Source: a virus. From it: 37,078 nt of DNA. Position numbers and translations under genes: made by a program. Shown one piece after another: positions 24,991 through 31,315 of the stretch (position 1 is its first letter; each line of letters begins with the position of its first letter). The stretch lies in IMG/VR virus record IMGVR_UViG_3300020424_000010, positions 1 to 37,078 of that record. One strand, given 5' to 3'. Below the pieces are notes generated by a model. The model worked only from the letters and a program-made list of their open reading frames with translations. It was not told the origin of the DNA and made no database searches.

Positions 24991-26016
24991 TTATTCTTCA
25001 CTCCCAAATATTTTATTATGAGTATTATTTACTCTTACAAATGTTGCACACTTAGATAAAGACTTTAATCTTTTTGCACCAACGTAAGTACACGCAGAAC
25101 GAATACCACTAAGAATATCTATCAGAGTATTCTTGACAGGCCCTTTGTAGGGAACTGAAACTGTCTTACCCTCGACACCACGATATTCTCTATGAGGTAC
25201 ATTATGTCTATCCATTGCAGTTTCAGATGCCATACCATAGAATTCCATTTTTCCATTTTTAACAACACCATCACATTCATCATGTCCTGCTAACATTCCA
25301 CCAATCATTACAAAATCAGCACCAGCAGCAAACGCTTTCACGATATCACCAGAATTATTACAACCACCATCTGCAATAATATGTGCATTGAGTCCATGAG
25401 CTGCATCTGCACATTCCATGACAGCGGAAAGTTGTGGATAACCAATTCCAGTTTTAATTCGTGTCGTACAAACAGACCCAGGCCCTACACCTACTTTTAT
25501 AATATCTGCACCAGCAAGAATCAACTCTTGTGTCATATCAGCAGTCACCACATTACCAGCGACAATCGTTGCATCTGGTAATCGCATACGAATATCTTTT
25601 ACTGCATCAATCACAGAAATAGTATATCCGTTTGCAACATCAATACCAATGAACTCCCATTTCAAATGGTGTGTAATTAAATGTTGAATATCATCAACAC
25701 CAGTCATCATACAAACATTTTTACCTAACATCTTATTGTCAGTTGTTCCAACTCTCCACCATGTTGCATCTTTTTTCATATAATGACGAGCAGGACAAGT
25801 AATCATATTCTGTTCTAACATTTTTTCATTCATTTGTGGAGTCCCTACGGTATCCATATTAGATGCCATAATCGGAACACCTTTCCAAGTCTTACCACTA
25901 TGAACAAATGTAAACTCACGATTCATATCAACATCATATCGTGAAGTCAGAGTAGACCGTTTAGGTCGAATCAATACATCATCATAATCAAGTTTTACAT
26001 CATCTTCTATTCTCAT
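24991..26016 (-). CDS. guaC: GMP reductase
   Basis: 341 aa, the length of bacterial GMP reductase (E. coli GuaC is 347), with no CBS insert as found in IMP dehydrogenase. The flavin-free TIM-barrel enzyme converts GMP to IMP and ammonia with NADPH. Visible motifs are [13 protein letters not shown] at 9-21, the catalytic loop [11 protein letters not shown] with Cys183, [19 protein letters not shown], the phosphate-binding [16 protein letters not shown] and [10 protein letters not shown], the flap-region VEGKTVSVP, and [11 protein letters not shown]. The catalytic residues look intact. It overlaps the next upstream gene by 4 nt (ATGA) and shares an operon with the MazG-like gene. It probably shifts guanine nucleotides towards IMP/AMP for an AT-rich genome, or lowers GMP/ppGpp; both are inference. 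Confidence 0.92.
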   Translation of the reverse strand: MRIEDDVKLDYDDVLIRPKRSTLTSRYDVDMNREFTFVHSGKTWKGVPIMASNMDTVGTPQMNEKMLEQNMITCPARHYMKKDATWWRVGTTDNKMLGKNVCMMTGVDDIQHLITHHLKWEFIGIDVANGYTISVIDAVKDIRMRLPDATIVAGNVVTADMTQELILAGADIIKVGVGPGSVCTTRIKTGIGYPQLSAVMECADAAHGLNAHIIADGGCNNSGDIVKAFAAGADFVMIGGMLAGHDECDGVVKNGKMEFYGMASETAMDRHNVPHREYRGVEGKTVSVPYKGPVKNTLIDILSGIRSACTYVGAKRLKSLSKCATFVRVNNTHNKIFGSEE

Positions 26017-26396
26017 GAAACCACCCCACTAGGAACAACAACTTTCCAACCCATTCTTTTTTCTTGGTATTCTCCGTACCTATCGTCAATCCAATCACCA
26101 TGTTTTAGATACCATTCACAATGACGAATATATGCAGAATGGTCAGCGCATTTCGCAATCGCACCATCAACCTTTCTTCTCATATTATTCCTCTCAGCAC
26201 TTAGAAGGGATTTTTGGGTTTTTATCCATTGAACAACTTTCTTTCGACTCAAAGGGTCATCATCTGGTCTTGCAAGAACACTCGGATGAATATTCGCATA
26301 CTTCGGTGGATTTTCTTTCAACCTTTTCTCTCTTGCAACTCTCAGACGCTCTGCGGCTTTTTTTCGTTGTTCCTCACTCATTTTACGTCTGGTCAT
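26013..26396 (-). CDS. Conserved phage protein of unknown function, 127 aa
   Basis: MTRRKMSEEQRKKAAERLRV is a basic helix, followed by NPPKYANIHPSVLARPDDD and VVQWIKTQKSLLSAERNNMR, a layout I recall from marine T4-like phages. The ATG is chosen at the ATGA overlap with the MazG-like gene, not five residues upstream. The strongly basic N-terminus suggests nucleic-acid contact, but no function is known. Confidence 0.65.
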   Translation of the reverse strand: MTRRKMSEEQRKKAAERLRVAREKRLKENPPKYANIHPSVLARPDDDPLSRKKVVQWIKTQKSLLSAERNNMRRKVDGAIAKCADHSAYIRHCEWYLKHGDWIDDRYGEYQEKRMGWKVVVPSGVVS

Positions 26397-26653
26397 ATCA
26401 AGTCGCTCCACTTCTTTAGTTTTTCTCTCTTTTCCTCTCTACGTTTCTCAATCTCTGTCCAAGAGAGAATATCCCATTCGACCAACAAATCAATCATTGC
26501 GTAAACATCTCCGACCTCATCTTTGAATTTCTGTCTGTCAAAGATTTCACTTCTTCGTAAGTTCTTAGAACATTCTTGAATGAGTTCTCCACACTCTTCC
26601 ATGAGTATGACCATGAGTTGTTGTCTTTCATCTAAGGTTTTCATTTCACTCAT
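26393..26653 (-). CDS. MazG-like nucleotide pyrophosphohydrolase
   Basis: 86 aa from the ATG at the ATGA overlap (MSEMKTLDERQQLMVILMEE). It has the all-alpha NTP pyrophosphatase metal motifs EECGELIQE (19-27) and DEVGDVYAMIDLL (45-57), i.e. EExxE and ExxD. Such single-domain proteins hydrolyse (d)NTPs or related alarmone nucleotides to monophosphates. It is shorter than cellular MazG (two domains). Located two genes upstream of guaC, it suggests nucleotide-pool control; the substrate cannot be told from sequence. Confidence 0.75.
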   Translation of the reverse strand: MSEMKTLDERQQLMVILMEECGELIQECSKNLRRSEIFDRQKFKDEVGDVYAMIDLLVEWDILSWTEIEKRREEKREKLKKWSDLI

Positions 26654-26850
26654 TGTTCTTTTAATACCCATATAACTTTTTCAGAACCATCTTTGTAGGT
26701 CAAAGGAATCGCTGGAACATTTTTGTTCCTATCTTTATAATCCCACTCCCATTGATAACCTTGTTCAACTTGTTTATTTGCAGTTTTAAAAAATTCTGCA
26801 TTGTCATATATAAATGAACCCAACACAGACATTATTAATGTTTCTATCAT
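26650..26850 (-). CDS. Small hypothetical protein, 66 aa
   Basis: MIETLIMSVLGSFIYDNAEF has a short hydrophobic start, then a Trp/Lys-rich soluble part (QGYQWEWDYKDRNKNVP). TTAGGAGT precedes the ATG, and an ATGA overlap leads into the MazG-like gene. The function is unknown. Confidence 0.6.
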   Translation of the reverse strand: MIETLIMSVLGSFIYDNAEFFKTANKQVEQGYQWEWDYKDRNKNVPAIPLTYKDGSEKVIWVLKEQ

Positions 26851-26858
26851 GATTACTC

Positions 26859-27134
26859 CTAACTAACTTTTATTGCAATATATATGCAAAGACCGATAAT
26901 TAAAAGTTTACCATAATCTAGGTCATACTTTGTACCCTCACCAAATCTTCGATTAAAATCTAAATTGCACCAATCAATAATTCTACCCCACATATCTTTA
27001 CTCCTTATTGTAATTAAAATGTATAATAGTTTAAATAAATTCTTTTCATGTATCATCAAATCTTTACTTCTGTATTCCCAAGATACAGTTTCATAGATAT
27101 ACTCACCTTTGTATGGATTACTTTTCTTTGTCAT
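26859..27134 (-). CDS. Small protein with C-terminal hydrophobic segment, 91 aa
   Basis: The start chosen is MTKKSNPYKGEYIYETVSWE; another ATG lies two codons upstream. The central part is basic, and residues about 73-89 (GKLLIIGLCIYIAIKV) form one membrane segment. It overlaps the end of the DUF3310-like gene by 17 nt. The function is unknown. Confidence 0.5.
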   Translation of the reverse strand: MTKKSNPYKGEYIYETVSWEYRSKDLMIHEKNLFKLLYILITIRSKDMWGRIIDWCNLDFNRRFGEGTKYDLDYGKLLIIGLCIYIAIKVS

Positions 27135-27447
27135 GTACATATAATGCAATCATACCATAATGAAGAACTTTCAATAGGTCTTTTCTTGCATCCTCTCTTG
27201 AACCTTTTTTTCCATATCGTTGTGCATACTTTAATATGTTACCCAAACAAAAACCAGTACCATGACCAGAGTCAATAATGAACTCTGTTGCTTGATATTT
27301 ATTTTGTGAGTAATGTTCTCCGTATGTCTTATCAACATATTCTTTTAATTCTTTTAGAACTCTATCCTCATGATACTTGTAATCAACACTCTCAGATTTT
27401 GGGGGAGTGGGTTCTTCGATTACTTTCTTATTACCAAATAATTTCAT
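27118..27447 (-). CDS. DUF3310-like phage protein
   Basis: 109 aa. Residues 42-105 (YGEHYSQNKYQATEFIIDSG, FCLGNILKYAQRYGKKG, ARKDLLKVLHYGMIALYV) have the DUF3310 arrangement: a Q.(T/D)E/D.I start, GN(I/V)(L/I)KY..R.G.K, then a DL.K...Y helix. The family is common in phages, often near nucleotide-metabolism genes, and has no proven activity. It is the first gene after promoter P6, in the same operon as the MazG-like gene and guaC. Confidence 0.7.
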   Translation of the reverse strand: MKLFGNKKVIEEPTPPKSESVDYKYHEDRVLKELKEYVDKTYGEHYSQNKYQATEFIIDSGHGTGFCLGNILKYAQRYGKKGSREDARKDLLKVLHYGMIALYVHDKEK

Positions 27448-27498
27448 AAAATATCTTTCTGTATCTTTATTGCATTTATAGATTATATAACTATGTGT

Positions 27499-27527
27499 AG
27501 TTTAACACCCCCACCCCCATATGTCAA
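27499..27527 (-). promoter_or_regulatory. Sigma70-like promoter P6 with G-rich spacer
   Basis: TTGACA (27522-27527), a 17-nt spacer and TAAACT (27499-27504) on the minus strand. The spacer is G-rich (GGGGGTGGGGG) and has no TGTT-N5-AACA palindrome. It would drive the operon with the DUF3310-like, MazG-like and GMP reductase genes. Confidence 0.7.
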
Positions 27528-27534
27528 GTCATGC

Positions 27535-27556
27535 AGAGAACTCTTTCGAGTCCCCT
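27535..27556 (-). terminator. Stable hairpin with GAAA tetraloop at operon end
   Basis: Minus-strand RNA AGGGGACUC-GAAA-GAGUUCUCU forms a 9-bp stem (two G-U pairs) closed by a GNRA tetraloop and overlaps the stop codon of the 132-aa gene. No U-run follows, so it may be a weak terminator or an mRNA 3' stabiliser. Confidence 0.5.
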
Positions 27557-27953
27557 AGTCTAGTCTACTCATATTATATGCTGTTATACCATAGTCACCT
27601 AGTACCTTTGCAAAGGCTCTTGCGTAGTTTTCTTTTCTCGCAATACTCTGACCGAAATCAGAAACCCAGACAGTCCAACCACCATAGTAAGAGTCTTTCC
27701 TACCTATGTTGTTTTTCTTCATCCAAGTAACGAACTTTCCCCTAGCGGGCTTAATGTTAATCCATGCGAAACCACATAGACCGTCTGCAACATAATATGT
27801 TTCTTTTGAATAGTCTATGTCATCTCCTAGCGGTGTGGTAGGTGTTCCGACAACCATAGGTGTTGGTGTGCAACCGTGTCCAGCAGCCATACCAGCAGAA
27901 TGTGCCTCTGCATATATCATAGCAGGATTATCTGAAATTGAATTCTTTTTCAT
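27555..27953 (-). CDS. Conserved phage protein of unknown function, 132 aa
   Basis: It has GMAAGHGCTPTPMVVGTPTT, then YYVADGLCGFAWINIKPARG and KDSYYGGWTVWVSDFGQSIA, a pattern I recall from many large tailed phages without a known role. It is soluble and the sole gene of its transcription unit, with promoter P5 upstream and the P6 hairpin at its stop. GAGAGAAAGGA precedes the ATG. Confidence 0.7.
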   Translation of the reverse strand: MKKNSISDNPAMIYAEAHSAGMAAGHGCTPTPMVVGTPTTPLGDDIDYSKETYYVADGLCGFAWINIKPARGKFVTWMKKNNIGRKDSYYGGWTVWVSDFGQSIARKENYARAFAKVLGDYGITAYNMSRLD

Positions 27954-27982
27954 ATTAGATTCCTTTCTCTCATTACAGAATC

Positions 27983-28011
27983 AGTATAACCGATTCGCTA
28001 TGCTATGTCAA
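27983..28011 (-). promoter_or_regulatory. Sigma70-like promoter P5 flanked by GANTC sites
   Basis: TTGACA (28006-28011), a 17-nt spacer and TATACT (27983-27988) on the minus strand. A GAATC in the spacer and a GATTC directly after -10 bracket the -10 box as an inverted repeat. Confidence 0.8.
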
Positions 28012-28060
28012 GTCACTTATATAAATGTAATGAAAACAAAGGGTTAGCTGGGTGTTTTTG

Positions 28061-28104
28061 TGGTGTTTCGTGGGGATTTCGTGATGATTCGCATGGTGAT
28101 TCGC
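28061..28104. repeat. GATTCGC-type iterons upstream of P5 (about 4 degenerate copies)
   Basis: On the plus strand there are four successive units like TGGTGATTCGC: TGGTGTTTCG, TGGGGATTTCG, TGATGATTCGCA and TGGTGATTCGC. The period is 10-12 nt. They lie 50-93 nt upstream of the P5 -35. The rest of the gap 28012-28166 is AT-rich with no further feature seen. Confidence 0.55.
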
Positions 28105-28166
28105 AAAATCTGCCGATAAATGTCAGAATTTAATCACTACAGTATACGATTTATTTTAACCTTTTA

Positions 28167-28325
28167 TTAATATGTCCGATTTACTTCTATTATACTACAG
28201 ATAGGTAAATCTTTTCCGATACGACAATTTCCTCTATAGTATTCTATTATCATACACACAATAAACAATAGAAAAAAACTAGGAAATATAAGTCTATCCC
28301 AATGATTTTTTAACCAATTTACCAT
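28167..28325 (-). CDS. Small membrane protein, 52 aa
   Basis: MVNWLKNHWDRLIFPSFFLL, then FIVCMIIEYYRGNC: a basic/aromatic N-terminus, one membrane segment (about residues 12-29) and a short tail with two Cys. It overlaps the preceding gene's stop by 7 nt. The function is unknown. Confidence 0.55.
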   Translation of the reverse strand: MVNWLKNHWDRLIFPSFFLLFIVCMIIEYYRGNCRIGKDLPICSIIEVNRTY

Positions 28326-28492
28326 AGACCTAATAACCTTCCGTTACCTATTATAATGAATAGACAAGTAACTATATGTAAGAGAAACCAAAAGGTTCTT
28401 ATAGTAAGGTGTACATGGTCATCTTTCTCTTCATCATCATACGCATGACTTCCCATTGCTTTACACCAATACTTCCACAACCTATTCATCAT
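28319..28492 (-). CDS. Small membrane protein, 57 aa
   Basis: RLWKYWCKAMGSHAYDDEEK then TFWFLLHIVTCLFIIIGNGR: a soluble N-terminus and one membrane segment with a conserved-looking HIVTCLFIIIGNGR. Similar small proteins are familiar from marine T4-like phages. The ATG at 28490-28492 is preferred over a TTG three codons upstream. The function is unknown. Confidence 0.65.
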   Translation of the reverse strand: MMNRLWKYWCKAMGSHAYDDEEKDDHVHLTIRTFWFLLHIVTCLFIIIGNGRLLGLW

Positions 28493-28667
28493 ATTCGTCA
28501 ATTATCTTTTTATGTTTGTTTATCCAATCAATAACTGTTCCATTATCTGAATGTATTTCACCAGACTTTATTTTCCAACCATGCATTTCAACTACTGCTT
28601 TGGCGTGTTCTACTTCAAATTTTTTTATTTCTTCTTCTGTATAGTTCAAATGTTCTGCACTTGTCAT
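28482..28667 (-). CDS. Small hypothetical protein, 61 aa
   Basis: The start is set at the ATGA overlap with the upstream gene (MTSAEHLNYTEEEIKKFEVE). It is a helical, acidic and soluble protein. The function is unknown. Confidence 0.6.
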   Translation of the reverse strand: MTSAEHLNYTEEEIKKFEVEHAKAVVEMHGWKIKSGEIHSDNGTVIDWINKHKKIIDEYDE

Positions 28668-28930
28668 GTCCACCTCTTATCCCATATAGGGTCATTTAAC
28701 GCATACTCTTTGCCATCTTCAAGAGTTCTTTTGTCCTCTTTTCTATTCGTGTTGCTTCTCTCAGTATTCTTTCCATCTGTATCACTAGGGGAAACTCTAC
28801 GATATTCGTCTGGTACTTTTCCCCAACCAACTGTTCTTTCCCATTCTCTTTGTGTGTATCCATCATTTGACAATTTTAACTTTCCTCGCAGGCCCTCCTC
28901 TGGGTCTTGGTCTAAGTATTTCTTCATCAT
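28664..28930 (-). CDS. Small hypothetical protein, 88 aa
   Basis: MMKKYLDQDPEEGLRGKLKL, then REWERTVGWGKVPDEYRRVS and a very charged, probably disordered C-terminus (KNTERSNTNRKEDKRTLEDG). It overlaps a possible 37-aa gene in another frame at its 5' end. The function is unknown. Confidence 0.6.
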   Translation of the reverse strand: MMKKYLDQDPEEGLRGKLKLSNDGYTQREWERTVGWGKVPDEYRRVSPSDTDGKNTERSNTNRKEDKRTLEDGKEYALNDPIWDKRWT

Positions 28931-28976
28931 TAGTTATTGTTCCCATAACAATTGCAAGTATTAATATTAGTTTCAT
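28863..28976 (-). CDS. Possible 37-aa peptide with hydrophobic N-terminus
   Basis: MKLILILAIVMGTITNDEEI, then a basic tail (RPRPRGGPARKVKIVK). It starts at an ATGA overlap with the membrane protein upstream and bridges the gap to the 88-aa gene, which it overlaps by 68 nt in another frame. It may be a real small peptide or a translational bridge. Confidence is low because of the overlap. Confidence 0.35.
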   Translation of the reverse strand: MKLILILAIVMGTITNDEEILRPRPRGGPARKVKIVK

Positions 28977-29170
28977 TTATAGTGTAACCATATCTTATGT
29001 AATGTATAAAACCATATACCATTTAAACATGGTTCTACGAGTGCGACTGTTCCTGCTTCCCATATGTTTGCACCAGTCAACACATACACCGTAGTTCCAG
29101 CGATAAGTATATGTCCTAGAGTATAGATACATGATAATGCGATACTATTATTGAGTAGTTTTAAGGTCAT
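28973..29170 (-). CDS. Small membrane protein, DUF2061-like
   Basis: 65 aa from the ATG (MTLKLLNNSIALSCIYTLGH); the in-frame TTG 57 nt upstream is unlikely. There are two hydrophobic segments with a VYVLTGANIWEAGTVALVEP turn, ending YTLHKIWLHYK. The layout (two short membrane helices, an E in the second and H.IW at the end) resembles DUF2061 membrane proteins. The function is unknown. Confidence 0.5.
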   Translation of the reverse strand: MTLKLLNNSIALSCIYTLGHILIAGTTVYVLTGANIWEAGTVALVEPCLNGIWFYTLHKIWLHYK

Positions 29171-29366
29171 CTGATACAACTTTTCCGTAGAGTTGTTCTT
29201 CTTTTTTTCTTCTGTCAATCTCACCAAACTTATGATAGACTTCTACATAGGTATTACAAGTAGGACAAGATAAGTTTGTAAGTATATCATATTCACCATC
29301 AGAATCTTCCTCAAAGTCATGGTCACCACCCCATATCAAATCTGATTGACAATGCCAACACTTCAT
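29148..29366 (-). CDS. Small zinc-ribbon-like protein, 72 aa
   Basis: C3xxC6 at the N-terminus (MKCWHCQSDLIWGGDHDFEE) and C34xxC37 (LSCPTCNTYVEVYHKFG) would bind one Zn in a ribbon fold. An acidic loop separates the pairs. Such proteins are common in large phages; the partner (nucleic acid or protein) is unknown. ATGA links it to the gene below. Confidence 0.7.
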   Translation of the reverse strand: MKCWHCQSDLIWGGDHDFEEDSDGEYDILTNLSCPTCNTYVEVYHKFGEIDRRKKEEQLYGKVVSDDLKTTQ

Positions 29367-29461
29367 GATTTATCCTTTGTGGAAATGTAGTCATATGCGA
29401 TTAGATAACCCATGAAGATTACCATTGCGATAAAACTGTAATAAAATAATTCAAATGTCAT
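29363..29461 (-). CDS. Tiny membrane protein, 32 aa
   Basis: MTFELFYYSFIAMVIFMGYL, then IAYDYISTKDKS: almost entirely one membrane segment with a charged C-terminus. The ATG is chosen because GGAGAA lies 5-6 nt before it. A longer in-frame version would overlap the 60-aa gene upstream by more than 130 nt. The function is unknown. Confidence 0.6.
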   Translation of the reverse strand: MTFELFYYSFIAMVIFMGYLIAYDYISTKDKS

Positions 29462-29498
29462 AGTTTTTCTCCATAAAAAAAATTGCGTATCTCCGATA

Positions 29499-29681
29499 CT
29501 ATCCCTTATTGTTTCTATACTCTGTGATAATCCATAGAATAAACATAGGTAACCATATAAGGGGATATATAACGTAAACAAACCAAGAGTACGAATTATG
29601 TTGATTGAGAAGTTCTTCCCAGTCTGTATCGTCATTTATAAACGTATACTCTCTATCCTTTTGTACTCTAGTCCTTTTCAT
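29499..29681 (-). CDS. Small membrane protein, 60 aa
   Basis: A charged N-terminus (MKRTRVQKDREYTFINDDTD) then one membrane segment (WFVYVIYPLIWLPMFILWII) and a short basic tail. It overlaps the zf-CHCC-like gene by 14 nt. The function is unknown. Confidence 0.6.
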   Translation of the reverse strand: MKRTRVQKDREYTFINDDTDWEELLNQHNSYSWFVYVIYPLIWLPMFILWIITEYRNNKG

Positions 29682-29832
29682 AACCCTCTAACACATATAA
29701 ACGATTGCAGTAATTACAAACAGCCTCTCCATTGACCATTGTGTAATATACTCTGGGATGTCCGAAATCATCTCCACCATCACAATAAAATTCTTTGTCT
29801 TTGATGACAATCGTTTCTCTTTCAAATATCAT
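29668..29832 (-). CDS. zf-CHCC-type small zinc-finger protein
   Basis: 54 aa from MIFERETIVIKDKEFYCDGG. The pattern C-DGG-(x)-GHPRVYY, then CNYC and LYVL, is the zf-CHCC motif (C..GG...GHP.VY...C.YC...Y) known from small zinc proteins and NDUFS6. This start is preferred because AAGG lies before it and it overlaps the stop of the 47-aa gene upstream only slightly; an ATG seven codons upstream also exists. The role in the phage is unknown. Confidence 0.65.
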   Translation of the reverse strand: MIFERETIVIKDKEFYCDGGDDFGHPRVYYTMVNGEAVCNYCNRLYVLEGYEKD

Positions 29833-29965
29833 TCTTGACCTTGTAGTTTCCATCTCTTGTAAAATACTTTGAATTAAAATAACAATCAAATAGACTTCTA
29901 AAGTATCCGTACTTTGGTGCTTGTTTTTTATACCACCAGATGTAATCTTGAAGTCTAGAGTTCAT
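29822..29965 (-). CDS. Small basic aromatic protein, 47 aa
   Basis: MNSRLQDYIWWYKKQAPKYG, then YFRSLFDCYFNSKYFTRDG. It fills the space between glutaredoxin and the zf-CHCC-like gene with 11-nt overlaps on both sides. The aromatic and basic residues suggest nucleic-acid or membrane-surface contact. The function is unknown. Confidence 0.55.
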   Translation of the reverse strand: MNSRLQDYIWWYKKQAPKYGYFRSLFDCYFNSKYFTRDGNYKVKNDI

Positions 29966-30179
29966 GTATTTTCTCTTGTAGTTCCATATACCCACCAATA
30001 TGTATACCCTTATCAGTATATATCTGTGGTACTGTTCTAAGGTCTTGACCTTGCAAAAAACTCATTGCAGATTCATCTTCCCATACATTGATTTCTTGAT
30101 ACTTGATATTCTTTTGTTCTAGTAGTTGTTTTGCAAGTGTGCAATAACCACAACCATCTCTCATATAAATTTTAAACAT
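29955..30179 (-). CDS. Glutaredoxin
   Basis: 74 aa, the usual size of a compact glutaredoxin. Active site C10-G-Y-C13 in MFKIYMRDGCGYCTLAKQLL; the cis-Pro motif RTVPQIY at 48-54 and GGYMEL at 62-67 bind glutathione. It is a thioredoxin-fold protein that reduces disulphides with glutathione, often feeding ribonucleotide reductase. T4 also carries a thioredoxin-like NrdC. It overlaps the upstream gene by one base (TAATG). No reductase gene is in this window. Confidence 0.88.
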   Translation of the reverse strand: MFKIYMRDGCGYCTLAKQLLEQKNIKYQEINVWEDESAMSFLQGQDLRTVPQIYTDKGIHIGGYMELQEKIHEL

Positions 30180-30544
30180 TACATAACATCCAATAATATA
30201 GAACTAAAATTTTCACCATACGACAGAATACACATTTGACCATAACTTGGATGTGTTTCAGTAATTGTGTATGTTTTAGTTTCTAGGTTAACATAAACTT
30301 TCAAAGGAAGAGTAGCAGGAATAGGTGATAATCCATTTGACTCGTCTGGGTCACGAACTTTTGTCAACTGTACTCCAGACATAATTAAAAGTTCTCCCTT
30401 ATCTCGTAATAGTTTTTGTACAGTTTTTCTGTCCTCACACATAACTGGTTTTTCATTCCATTCCCCAGCATCTGTTGCATTACTAAACATAAGTACTGCG
30501 GCTATGAGTAGTAGTAACCACCATAAATTATCTTTGTTTAACAT
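30179..30544 (-). CDS. Exported hypothetical protein with signal peptide, 121 aa
   Basis: The N-terminus MLNKDNLWWLLLLIAAVLMF with SNATDAG is a signal peptide, probably cleaved after the Ala near residue 26. The mature part has two Cys (VMCEDRKTVQ; YGQMCILSYG) that may pair in the periplasm, and VYVNLETKTYTITETHP. I recall similar secreted proteins in marine T4-like phages, without function. It may act in the envelope (lysis or exclusion); this is speculative. Confidence 0.65.
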   Translation of the reverse strand: MLNKDNLWWLLLLIAAVLMFSNATDAGEWNEKPVMCEDRKTVQKLLRDKGELLIMSGVQLTKVRDPDESNGLSPIPATLPLKVYVNLETKTYTITETHPSYGQMCILSYGENFSSILLDVM

Positions 30545-30693
30545 TGTATTTCCTTTATATAATGAAATTTGTGAACCTCTGGTTTTGTAACTAATATCTG
30601 TTCCAAATGTATTTCTGCTTCTCTTAAAGATTCGTATTCTGATAGTACAACCTCATCTTCAATCTTAGGAATATAGACTACTTGATACTTCAT
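30538..30693 (-). CDS. Small hypothetical protein, 51 aa
   Basis: MKYQVVYIPKIEDEVVLSEY, then ESLREAEIHLEQILVTKPEV: beta then helix. It starts at an ATGA overlap and ends 7 nt into the secreted-protein gene, filling an otherwise empty gap. The function is unknown. Confidence 0.6.
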   Translation of the reverse strand: MKYQVVYIPKIEDEVVLSEYESLREAEIHLEQILVTKPEVHKFHYIKEIQC

Positions 30694-30848
30694 CTTTTCA
30701 CTCTTTCTCTACAATAATACATCCAACATAGTTCAGTAATAATTAACATGACTACATTTAGATTTGTAAACCCTAATGTATATGCATATGCAAAACACCC
30801 ACATACAAAAGAATCATAATCGTTAAATGGACTAGGTTTTTTGTTCAT
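30690..30848 (-). CDS. Small membrane protein, 52 aa
   Basis: The start is at an ATG with GGAA 8 nt upstream (MNKKPSPFNDYDSFVCGCFA). One long hydrophobic stretch (YTLGFTNLNVVMLIITELCW) and a basic C-terminus (CRERVKR) suggest an inner-membrane protein. The function is unknown. Confidence 0.55.
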   Translation of the reverse strand: MNKKPSPFNDYDSFVCGCFAYAYTLGFTNLNVVMLIITELCWMYYCRERVKR

Positions 30849-31092
30849 TTTTATTTCCAGATTGTAATTGCATTTGATAAAGTGTTCTCGTATCGACACA
30901 ACGTAATGTAAACCTATCGACATTTGGATATTCTCTCATAAGTGAGTCTTGTAATCCTTTACGATTAGACATCAATACATTAACACAACCCTCAAATGTT
31001 TTAAACTCTTTGTTTGTGTTAATCTTAATTATAGGGTCATCTCCACTCCATGCATAATATAAAAATGCAACTATGAAAAACTTAATTGTCAT
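30832..31092 (-). CDS. Small exported protein, 86 aa
   Basis: MTIKFFIVAFLYYAWSGDDP is a short signal or anchor sequence. The mature part has paired Cys (FEGCVNVLMS; FTLRCVDTRT), as expected for a periplasmic disulphide. Overlaps on both sides show coupling. The function is unknown. Confidence 0.6.
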   Translation of the reverse strand: MTIKFFIVAFLYYAWSGDDPIIKINTNKEFKTFEGCVNVLMSNRKGLQDSLMREYPNVDRFTLRCVDTRTLYQMQLQSGNKNEQKT

Positions 31093-31315
31093 TTACATAT
31101 TCCTTTGGTAATGGATAATTTAAGACCATATGAACCCAATCTTCAGCTGTGTTTTCTGCAAGTTGTTCAGTATTCATAGGTTTTGTCGTAATCTTTTTCA
31201 TACCACCTTTTGTCTTTTTATACATTTCAACAATAAACAATTTTAAGTCATTATCATATAATACTTGTGAGTGTCTATCATTTAACCAATATTTGTGTAA
31301 TATATCTCTATCCAT
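31082..31315 (-). CDS. Small hypothetical protein, 77 aa
   Basis: MDRDILHKYWLNDRHSQVLY, then KLFIVEMYKKTKGG and NTAEDWVHMVLNYPLP. The ATG is preferred over a GTG three codons upstream. It is soluble; the function is unknown. Confidence 0.6.
   Translation of the reverse strand: MDRDILHKYWLNDRHSQVLYDNDLKLFIVEMYKKTKGGMKKITTKPMNTEQLAENTAEDWVHMVLNYPLPKEYVNDN

Noticed and set aside
28551-28964. 137-aa plus-strand frame
   Set aside because: It lies opposite three coupled minus-strand genes, is rich in Ser/Phe/Cys as expected from complementing charged codons, and has no promoter or ribosome site.
29462-29635. N-terminal extension of the 32-aa membrane protein (to 90 aa)
   Set aside because: The extension overlaps the 60-aa gene by more than 130 nt, while an internal ATG has GGAGAA at the right distance.
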